Origin: Methanobrevibacter sp.
GTDB taxonomy: Archaea; Methanobacteriota; Methanobacteria; Methanobacteriales; Methanobacteriaceae
DNA length: 5,003 nt
NCBI GenBank assembly: GCA_009777005.1
Contig: WRMT01000224.1
Coordinates: forward strand, 1-5,003
Direction of reading: 5' to 3'
Positions 1 to 4,808 of this stretch are shown piece by piece (within the stretch, counting starts at the first letter, position 1; every line of letters begins with the position of its first letter). A program made the position numbers and the translations under genes. A model generated the notes under the pieces. That model ran no database searches and was not told the origin of the DNA. It saw only the letters and a program-made list of their open reading frames with translations.

Positions 1-121
1 AATTAGTTATCAAGATAAAAAGTTAATTATAAATAAGTTATTTATTAAATAAATAATATTTAAATTTTAATTAGAAAAATACAGTTTTTAAAAGATAAAT
101 ATAATATAAATAATTTGATGG
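1..121. repeat. Left copy of a diverged direct repeat flanking the unknown gene
   Basis: Positions 1-72 match 1208-1279 without gaps at 57 of 72 positions by hand count, including an exact 13-mer TTATTTATTAAAT at 38-50 and 1245-1257. With two one-base gaps the similarity continues, more weakly, to about 121. The window starts inside this copy, so its left end is unknown. No ORF, tRNA or terminator is visible in it. AT-rich DNA raises chance similarity, but this level over 72 ungapped positions is well above what composition alone would give. Confidence 0.65.
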
Positions 122-177
122 AATAAAAAAATAAAAAAAAATTATAATAATTAAAAAAAAAGTTTAAGCTTCATAAC

Positions 178-199
178 TTTAAAAAACAAGTTTTTTAAA
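178..199 (-). terminator. Hairpin plus T tracts ending the reverse-strand gene
   Basis: TTTAAAAAAC (178-187) and GTTTTTTAAA (190-199) are perfect 10-base inverted arms around a two-base loop, six bases past the stop codon of the gene at 205-954. Read on the reverse strand, the structure contains T6, and a T9 tract (plus-strand A run 153-161) follows shortly after. Archaeal termination relies mainly on oligo-T in the non-template strand, so the T tracts are probably the functional part; the AT-only stem is weak. Confidence 0.55.
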
Positions 200-204
200 A
201 TATA

Positions 205-954
205 TCAAACCTTATAAGGTTCCCCTTTAAACCCTTTTGCCAACATCTCTTCTGGAGTACACAACCAAGGATTATTGTTATAATCTAGCGATTGTAAAAA
301 AGCATTTAAAACAGGTTTAGCTCCCTCTTCAGAATACTTAAAATTTGAATCAAAAAAGAATTCCTGTGGAATAGGAGCTAAGTTAGAACAATCATAGTTG
401 ATTTCACATCCATCTAAAACTTCACAATCATTTAAATACGGAAATGTTTCGATTGTTTTGTCCATGATTTCACTAAACCAGTTGTCGGATAAATTTTTAT
501 TTGGCATTAGATAACGAGTTAAAAGAGATAAATTAACCAGATATTGATGGATACATCCCGAACCATCAATGTAACCTTTTGTCATGTTAAATAATATGTA
601 CCAGTTAGAAAAATATGGTAAAGAGCATCCCTTTTCATCCAGGTATTTAAAACCAAATTTATAGGTTTTCAAATATAGTGGATCAATTATTCCCGCCCAT
701 AGGGATTGAATTCTTGGAGTGAATTCTTGAGCAACATTAATATGAGGATAAAATTTCTCTAATCTTTGATGTACTAACTCTGTTAATACAGTAGCTATGC
801 CCAATGCTGCCTTATATCCCAGTTTAAAAACAAGTCCAAGAAGGTGTTCGTTCGTTATCAAAAGGTTAGAAAACTCTTTGTGGCAATTAGGATTCCATGT
901 CAGCTCGACTTGTGAATTAGCTAAATCCAAAATAGAACCTCTATGACTTGTCAT
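205..954 (-). CDS. Hypothetical protein of 249 residues, family not recognised
   Basis: I do not recognise this family. The start is well supported: SD AGAGGT (plus 962-967) sits seven bases before ATG at 954-952, and the frame is open to TGA at 205-207. The protein appears soluble, with no signal peptide or convincing membrane helix, and is rich in aromatic residues and Asn. It has seven cysteines (24, 110, 134, 177, 183, 189, 232); C177, C183 and C189 are spaced exactly six residues apart in an acidic stretch. The C-terminus has a compact motif NPWLCTPEEMLAKGFKGEP (228-246), a likely conserved core. It is divergent from the ABC operon, stands alone, and is flanked by direct repeats, which fits an accessory or acquired gene. 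A short ORF at 951-1016 overlaps its start in an ATGA arrangement. The last codons form a perfect 14-bp palindrome (208-221). Coding status is likely from length, SD and terminator; function is unknown. Confidence 0.85.
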   Translation of the reverse strand: MTSHRGSILDLANSQVELTWNPNCHKEFSNLLITNEHLLGLVFKLGYKAALGIATVLTELVHQRLEKFYPHINVAQEFTPRIQSLWAGIIDPLYLKTYKFGFKYLDEKGCSLPYFSNWYILFNMTKGYIDGSGCIHQYLVNLSLLTRYLMPNKNLSDNWFSEIMDKTIETFPYLNDCEVLDGCEINYDCSNLAPIPQEFFFDSNFKYSEEGAKPVLNAFLQSLDYNNNPWLCTPEEMLAKGFKGEPYKV

Positions 955-1016
955 GATAAGTACCTCTTTTTTGTTGTGTTATTTTTCTTATTCTTTTTTT
1001 TCATGAGAAACAACAT
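951..1016 (-). CDS. Possible 21-residue leader ORF, translationally coupled to the unknown gene
   Basis: On the reverse strand, ATG at 1016-1014 opens 21 codons ending in TGA at 953-951, so the stop overlaps the ATG of the next gene (ATGA). GAGGG (plus 1020-1024) precedes the ATG by only three bases, which is close for an SD; a TTG start one codon later would be better spaced. The peptide begins MLFLMKKKNKK and is strongly basic. The SD of the main gene lies inside it, so ribosomes translating the short ORF could open or reinitiate at the main start. A frame this short can occur by chance. Confidence 0.3.
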   Translation of the reverse strand: MLFLMKKKNKKNNTTKKRYLS

Positions 1017-1023
1017 TATCCCT

Positions 1024-1042
1024 CTTAAAACCACTTAAAACC
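1024..1042. promoter_or_regulatory. Tandem 9-bp sites with 10-bp period upstream of the unknown gene
   Basis: CTTAAAACC occurs at 1024-1032 and again at 1034-1042, separated by one base (GGTTTTAAG twice on the coding strand). A 10-bp period places both sites on the same face of the helix, as seen in some cooperative operators. They lie 70-90 bp upstream of the start at 954, downstream of the only TATA-like element I can see for this gene. The role is inferred. Confidence 0.3.
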
Positions 1043-1082
1043 TTTTTTTTTCCATGAAATACATTCAACAAGTTTTTCACAG

Positions 1083-1091
1083 AATTTTATA
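1083..1091 (-). promoter_or_regulatory. Candidate TATA box for the unknown gene
   Basis: The reverse strand reads TATAAAATT from 1091 to 1083, the best TATA-like string upstream of the gene at 205-954. Archaeal spacing of about 25 bases would put the transcript start near 1062, giving a leader of roughly 100 bases containing two short ORFs and the 9-bp repeats. No clear BRE is visible, and AT-rich sequence makes such strings common. Confidence 0.3.
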
Positions 1092-1372
1092 CTTGAAACT
1101 TAAAAATTTACACCATCTTAATTTTTTTTTATAAATAATTAATTTAAATTTTATAATTTTTTACATTTATCTTTTTATATTCAATTAAAAAAAAAAAAAA
1201 ATGAATAAATTAGCTAATACCTAAAAAATTTAATTACAAATGAATTATTTATTAAATTAATAATTTTTAAACTTCAATTTTGAAAAAAAACTATTTTTAA
1301 AAAATTAAAAATTAAATAAATAAGTTTTTGGTATTAAAAAAATTTTATTTTAATAAAAATTTATCCACAACA
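1092..1372. other. AT-rich spacer between divergent genes, no gene seen
   Basis: Only very short frames occur here on either strand. Visible structure comprises a T9 run (1122-1130), an A15 homopolymer (1187-1201), and the right copy of the direct repeat (1208 to about 1331). The rest is low-complexity A/T sequence. It separates the divergent promoters of the unknown gene and the ABC operon. Confidence 0.7.
1208..1331. repeat. Right copy of the direct repeat flanking the unknown gene
   Basis: This is the partner of the repeat at the left edge, offset by 1207 bases. Both copies are in the same orientation and share an AATTAG start, the exact 13-mer (here 1245-1257), and a later TTTTTAAAA block (1294-1302). 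It lies between the unknown gene and the ABC promoter, ending about 40 bases before the TATA box. Confidence 0.65.
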
Positions 1373-1380
1373 TTTATATA
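1373..1380 (+). promoter_or_regulatory. TATA box of the ABC transporter operon
   Basis: TTTATATA matches the methanogen TATA consensus and is the clearest such box ahead of the first permease. Typical archaeal spacing predicts transcription starting around 1402-1406. That coincides with the ATG at 1403 of a short ORF, so the transcript could be nearly leaderless for that ORF while giving the permease a leader of about 70 bases. The upstream BRE is not obvious. Confidence 0.55.
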
Positions 1381-1402
1381 CTATGTAAACTATTTTTTAC
1401 TT

Positions 1403-1474
1403 ATGGAATATATTTCTAACAAATATCGGATATTTTTTACATTAAAAAATAGCTTAAAAATAGGAGAAAAATAA
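1403..1474 (+). CDS. Possible 23-residue leader ORF overlapping the first permease start
   Basis: ATG at 1403 opens 23 codons ending in TAA at 1472-1474, whose last A is the first base of the permease ATG (TAATG). Such overlaps commonly allow translational coupling. The peptide begins MEYISNKYRIFF and ends KIGEK; it matches no family I know. It has no SD, but its ATG lies about where the TATA box predicts transcription to begin, which would fit leaderless initiation. The permease SD (1462-1466) and the 15-bp palindrome (1421-1435) lie within it. A frame of this length arises by chance fairly often, so this is a candidate only. Confidence 0.3.
   Translation: MEYISNKYRIFFTLKNSLKIGEK
1421..1435. 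promoter_or_regulatory. 15-bp palindrome, candidate operator of the ABC operon
   Basis: AAATATC (1421-1427) and GATATTT (1429-1435) are perfect inverted arms around a single central G. The site lies just downstream of the predicted transcription start and 39 bases before the permease ATG, a position where a bound dimeric repressor could block polymerase. No regulator gene is present in the window, so the binding protein is unknown. Confidence 0.4.
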
Positions 1475-2607
1475 TGTCGTTTTTAAAAATATTATTAAAA
1501 AATCCTTTTCGAAATAAGAGCAGGGCTTTACTTGCAATTATTGGAATTGGAATAGGTATAGCTACAATCGTAGCACTTGGAGCTATTACAGGTGGTTTAA
1601 CGCAAACAATGGATGATACTTTACATGCTGGAGGAGCAGATTTTTCAATATTAAGTAAGGAATCTGATTCAGTAGGAACTCCTTATGGTACTGCAACTTT
1701 AGATGAAGAATGGATTGATAAAATCAAAGATTTTGATGGAGTTAAAAGTGTAGAAGGAGTTTATCTTGGAATGGTACCTATAGAAAATAGCTACAATTCG
1801 ATGTTGATAGGAATTGATCCTAATCAGGATTTTAACCTTAGTTCCATGTCAATGACATTGACAAAAGGGAGAATGATTAAAGATGATTCCAAAGAATTAT
1901 TAGCAGGAAAATTAGCTATGGAAAATTTCAATAAAAGTGTAGGAGACACAATAACAGTTATGGATCAAGAATTCACCATTGTAGGTCTTTATGAATCTGG
2001 AGATCCTGCACGTGATAGTGAATTTATAGCTTCAAATAAAGATGTACAAAAATTAGTGGATGATGAAGGAAAAATTAGCATCATTTATGTTTTTGTTGAC
2101 AGTGGAGTGGATGTGGAAAACCTTGTCAAGAAAATAGATGAAAAATATGAGGAGAATATAACTACAGTAACATCTATAGCAGATGTTGAAATGGTAGCTG
2201 AAGCATTGGATATGGTTAATGCAGCTTCATGGGGAATATCATTATTAGCTATTCTTATTGGAGGAATAGGAATAATTAATACCATGATAATGGCTGTTTA
2301 TGAGCGAACCAGAGAAATAGGTGTTTTAAGAGCAGTAGGATGGAAAAGAACAAGAATTCTTCGAATGATTCTTGGAGAATCTTTAGTATTAACCATAGCT
2401 GCTGGAACTGCAGGATCAATTATTGGAATATTAGGAATAGAGTTATTAGCTTATTTGAATATGTTTGGAACAATGATTCCAGTTTATAGTATTGAAACAT
2501 TCACTCAAGCATTTGCAGTAGCTATTATTGTAGGACTAATTGGTGGATTCTATCCTGCATGGAGAGCAAGTAAATTACCTCCTACTGAAGCTTTAAGATA
2601 TGAATAA
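1474..2607 (+). CDS. MacB/FtsX-type ABC transporter permease (first copy)
   Basis: This is a 377-residue ABC permease of the MacB/FtsX superfamily (MacB core plus FtsX domains), the usual length for a stand-alone permease lacking a fused ATPase. Residues 1-17 (MSFLKILLKNPFRNKSR) form the basic cytoplasmic lead-in; the first membrane segment is about 18-42. Residues 43-250 form the extracytoplasmic MacB core. Three further membrane segments lie near 253-277, 300-327 and 343-362. The cytoplasmic YERTREIGVLRAVGW motif (276-290) is the conserved loop after segment two that contacts the ATPase in this family. AGGAG (1462-1466), seven bases before the ATG, fixes the start. It is 33 of 42 identical to the second permease at the N-terminus and 29 of 35 at the C-terminus. 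It presumably pairs with the ATPase at 2862-3569. Substrate unknown: family members export peptides, lipoproteins or drugs, or act as mechanical transducers. Confidence 0.93.
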   Translation: MSFLKILLKNPFRNKSRALLAIIGIGIGIATIVALGAITGGLTQTMDDTLHAGGADFSILSKESDSVGTPYGTATLDEEWIDKIKDFDGVKSVEGVYLGMVPIENSYNSMLIGIDPNQDFNLSSMSMTLTKGRMIKDDSKELLAGKLAMENFNKSVGDTITVMDQEFTIVGLYESGDPARDSEFIASNKDVQKLVDDEGKISIIYVFVDSGVDVENLVKKIDEKYEENITTVTSIADVEMVAEALDMVNAASWGISLLAILIGGIGIINTMIMAVYERTREIGVLRAVGWKRTRILRMILGESLVLTIAAGTAGSIIGILGIELLAYLNMFGTMIPVYSIETFTQAFAVAIIVGLIGGFYPAWRASKLPPTEALRYE

Positions 2608-2676
2608 TCGATGCAATATTAAAAAATTATTTTAAAAAAGATCAGTGGATGGATAAAAAGCATTGTATGAAAAAAT

Positions 2677-2831
2677 AGCTCAAAATTAGGAAAAAATAGA
2701 GTAAAAAAAGAAATAGCTAAAAATTAGGAAAAAAATAGAGTAAAAAAATAAACAGCTAAAAATTAGGAAAAAAATAGAGTAAAAAAATAAACAGCTAAAA
2801 ATTAGGAAAAAAATAGAGTAAAAGAATAAAT
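2677..2831. repeat. Tandem array of four 39-bp units resembling the permease leader
   Basis: The AGCT that opens each unit occurs at 2677, 2715, 2754 and 2793, giving unit lengths of 38, 39, 39 and 39. Units two and three are identical; unit four differs at two positions; unit one is the most diverged. Each contains AGCT, TTAGG, an A run and TAGAGTAAAA. The unit matches the first permease leader from 1451 at 22 of 27 positions (unit two), with AGCT and the TAGG of the SD at the same spacing, while the ATG is replaced by GAG. It probably arose by duplicating that leader and then expanding. Confidence 0.8.
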
Positions 2832-2851
2832 AATCAATGAAAATTCAAAGA

Positions 2852-2856
2852 AGGTG
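2852..2856 (+). promoter_or_regulatory. Ribosome binding site that sets the ATPase start
   Basis: AGGTG pairs with the 3' part of the AGGAGGTGAT consensus and lies five bases before ATG at 2862. The in-frame GTG at 2856 overlaps the SD itself and has no good SD further upstream, so the longer 237-residue reading is unlikely. Confidence 0.65.
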
Positions 2857-2861
2857 TGAAA

Positions 2862-3569
2862 ATGGTTAAAAACATTATTAAAATAGATAATTTGAAAAAA
2901 AGCTATGAAGAAGGGAATATTAAAGCACTTAATGGAATAGACCTTGAAATAAAAAAAGGAGAATTTGTTTCTATTATCGGACCATCTGGTTCTGGTAAAT
3001 CAACATTATTAAATATGTTAGGAGCACTGGATGTAGCTGATGAAGGAGAAATAAATGTAGCAGGATACAATTTGAGAAATGGAAAACATTTAAACAAGTT
3101 TAGAGCTAATGAAATAGGCTTTATTTTTCAGCTACATAACCTAATCCCAAGTTTATCTGTGGTAGAAAATATAGAAATTCCTATGTTTTCCACTAAATTA
3201 TCTGGAAAAGAAATGAGGGAACGAGCATTATATTTATTAAACCTCGTTGGAATAAATGATAAGTCTAATTTAAAACCAACTAAACTATCTGGTGGAGAAA
3301 GACAAAGAGTAGCTATTGCAAGAGCATTAGCTAATAATCCCTCAATAATTTTAGCTGATGAGCCAACTGGATCATTAGATTCTAAAAATAGTAAAAAAAT
3401 AATGGATCAATTGATTAAACTTCATAAAGAAGAGAATGTTACATTAATAGTTGTTACTCATGATTTAGATGTAGCTAAATTAGCTGATCGTTCCATAGAG
3501 GTTTTAGATGGAAAAATTCTAAAATTAAGAGATAATATTTTCAATGAAAGTGTAAAGGCAGAAAGCTGA
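2862..3569 (+). CDS. LolD/MacB-type ABC transporter ATP-binding protein
   Basis: This 235-residue cytoplasmic ATPase hydrolyses ATP to drive the adjacent MacB-type permeases. All nucleotide-binding elements are intact: Walker A GPSGSGKST (40-48), Q-loop Q90 in GFIFQLHNLIP, signature LSGGERQRVAIARA (142-155), Walker B IILADEP with catalytic E167, D-loop SLD (171-173) and switch H200. The short insert-free form with LIPSLSVVENI after the Q-loop is typical of the LolD/MacB family. ATG at 2862 is preferred over an in-frame GTG two codons upstream because of the SD position. The gene ends 22 bases before the second permease, implying co-transcription. It is the only ATPase here, so it probably serves both permeases, as a homodimer under either a permease homodimer or a heterodimer (inference). 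The 39-bp array lies just upstream and could affect its expression. Confidence 0.95.
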   Translation: MVKNIIKIDNLKKSYEEGNIKALNGIDLEIKKGEFVSIIGPSGSGKSTLLNMLGALDVADEGEINVAGYNLRNGKHLNKFRANEIGFIFQLHNLIPSLSVVENIEIPMFSTKLSGKEMRERALYLLNLVGINDKSNLKPTKLSGGERQRVAIARALANNPSIILADEPTGSLDSKNSKKIMDQLIKLHKEENVTLIVVTHDLDVAKLADRSIEVLDGKILKLRDNIFNESVKAES

Positions 3570-3580
3570 ATTTGTTGATA

Positions 3581-3585
3581 GTGAT
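3581..3585 (+). promoter_or_regulatory. Weak ribosome binding site of the second permease
   Basis: GTGAT matches only the 3' end of the AGGAGGTGAT consensus and lies six bases before the ATG at 3592. It is weaker than the AGGAG of the first permease. With a 22-base gap after the ATPase stop, coupled translation from the ATPase may compensate. Confidence 0.45.
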
Positions 3586-3591
3586 GATAAT

Positions 3592-4719
3592 ATGTCATTT
3601 TTAGGTTTAATTTTTAAAAATCCTTTTAGAAACAAGTCAAGAGCTTCTCTTGCAATTGTTGGAATTAGTATAGGTATAGCTACTATTGTTATTCTTGGAG
3701 CTATTACTGCAGGTTTAGTAGATAATGTAGATAATATTTTACGTGCAGGAGGATCAGATTTTTCAGTTTCTGGAAAATCAATTGAAAGTGGAACTGTATT
3801 TGGAACAGAAAATATAAATGAAAGTTGGGTTTCTACTATCAACAATATTGAAGGTGTAAACATAGCTGTTGGAGTTTATATGAGTGATATACCTGCTAAT
3901 CCCCATGCTAATGCCCCTTTAATAGGGCTTAAGTCGAAAGACTCGAATTTCATGAATATAGCTATTACTAAAGGTAAAATGTATAATGATTCAAAAGATG
4001 AGATTATTTTAGGAAAATTAAGTGCAGAAGATTTAAATAAGTCTGTAAATGATTTTATTACTTTCAATGGTAAAGAATACAAAGTAGTAGGTATTTTTGA
4101 AACAGGTAATGCCAACTTAGATTTTTGTGCTTTTGCTGGTTTGAAAAATGTTCAAACTTTAGATGATACAGCTGAAAACAATGATATTACAGTAATCTAT
4201 GCTAAACTCGATAAAGATGCAAATGTTGAAGAAGTTAAGAAAAAAATAGAGGATAGCTATGGGGACAATTTAACTGTTATTTCTTCATTAAATGATATCG
4301 AATCATTAGCTGCTCAATTAGATATGATTAATGCAGCTACATGGGGAATTTCATTACTTGCAATTATTGTTGGAGCAGTTGGTATTATTAATACCATGGT
4401 TACAGCAGTTTATGAAAGAACCCGAGAAATCGGTGTTTTAAAAGCTTTAGGATGGAGAAATCGAAAAATCTTAACCATGGTTTTAGGAGAATCCCTTGTT
4501 CTTACCATTAGTGCAGGAATAATAGGTTCACTATTAGGAATTATAGCTGCTCTTTTAATAAATCATACTGCAATCATGGGACCAAATGCTACTTTACTCA
4601 CTATAACTCCATTTATTCAAGCATTTGGAGTAGCTATTATCGTTGGTTTAATTGGTGGTTTTTATCCAGCATGGAGAGCAACTAGACTTCAACCAACTGA
4701 AGCATTAGGATATGAGTGA
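3592..4719 (+). CDS. MacB/FtsX-type ABC transporter permease (second copy)
   Basis: This 375-residue permease is a paralogue of the one at 1474-2607. The order is the same: basic lead-in, membrane segment one (about 18-42), extracytoplasmic MacB core (about 43-248), then membrane segments near 251-275, 298-322 and 341-360, ending GFYPAWRATRLQPTEALGYE. The ATPase-contact loop YERTREIGVLKALGW is intact. Membrane and loop parts are nearly identical to the first copy, whereas the extracytoplasmic domain has diverged widely, suggesting a shared engine with different ligand or partner contacts. The start ATG follows the ATPase stop by 22 bases with a GTGAT SD-like site, so it is the cognate partner by position. 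Together the two permeases could form a heterodimer, or alternative homodimers, with the single ATPase. No MacA-like or outer-membrane partner is present, as expected in an archaeon. Substrate unknown. Confidence 0.93.
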   Translation: MSFLGLIFKNPFRNKSRASLAIVGISIGIATIVILGAITAGLVDNVDNILRAGGSDFSVSGKSIESGTVFGTENINESWVSTINNIEGVNIAVGVYMSDIPANPHANAPLIGLKSKDSNFMNIAITKGKMYNDSKDEIILGKLSAEDLNKSVNDFITFNGKEYKVVGIFETGNANLDFCAFAGLKNVQTLDDTAENNDITVIYAKLDKDANVEEVKKKIEDSYGDNLTVISSLNDIESLAAQLDMINAATWGISLLAIIVGAVGIINTMVTAVYERTREIGVLKALGWRNRKILTMVLGESLVLTISAGIIGSLLGIIAALLINHTAIMGPNATLLTITPFIQAFGVAIIVGLIGGFYPAWRATRLQPTEALGYE

Positions 4720-4772
4720 AAAATTTGATAGGAGTTAGCTATTATTGCATTACTGAAGAATACAAGTTTATT

Positions 4773-4808
4773 AGGTGATTTTAAATGAAAAATAAAAATT
4801 TCTTTTAA
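4773..4808 (+). pseudogene. Strong ribosome binding site with a seven-codon ORF, possible gene remnant
   Basis: AGGTGAT (4773-4779) is the best SD match in the window, five bases before ATG at 4785. The frame reads MKNKNFF and stops at TAA 4806-4808, where the 53-bp array begins. The frame shifted by one base continues with hydrophobic codons (NFFINLLILIDMI) to 4851. A basic start followed by hydrophobic residues resembles the beginning of a secreted or membrane protein. This may be the stump of a gene broken by the repeats, or a chance string. Confidence 0.25.

Larger units (their letters stand above)
2608..2861. other. Spacer between first permease and ATPase, no terminator seen
   Basis: This 254-bp gap holds the four-copy 39-bp array (2677-2831). 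No T-run terminator follows the permease stop, and there is no convincing TATA box before the ATPase, so readthrough from the promoter at 1373 is plausible. Only trivial frames occur, including a 10-codon ATG frame at 2837-2869 that overlaps the ATPase start and has no SD. Confidence 0.6.

Noticed and set aside
1201..1260. Short forward ATG frames in the right repeat copy
   Set aside because: Six or seven codons only, without SD; expected by chance in A/T sequence.
2085..2285. Reverse-strand open frame of 66 codons inside the first permease
   Set aside because: Antisense to a clear MacB-type coding region, low-complexity Ile/Ser/Thr composition and no SD; a shadow of the real gene.
2611..2638. 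Terminator after the first permease
   Set aside because: Only a weak A/T inverted repeat without a T run; readthrough to the ATPase seems more likely.
2677..2831. Repeat-coded peptide in the 39-bp array
   Set aside because: Each unit contains in-frame stops in most readings and there is no usable start; the array is non-coding.
2837..2869. Ten-codon ATG frame overlapping the ATPase start
   Set aside because: No SD, very short, and out of frame with the ATPase; probably chance.
2903..3097. Reverse-strand open frame of 64 codons inside the ATPase
   Set aside because: Antisense to the Walker A region of an intact ATPase, with no independent signals.
3525..3863. Reverse-strand open frame of 112 codons across the ATPase end and second permease start
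   Set aside because: Overlaps two well-supported genes and their conserved motifs; its composition mirrors the sense-strand codons.
3876..4115. Reverse-strand open frame of 79 codons inside the second permease
   Set aside because: Antisense to the extracytoplasmic domain; no SD and no recognisable motif.
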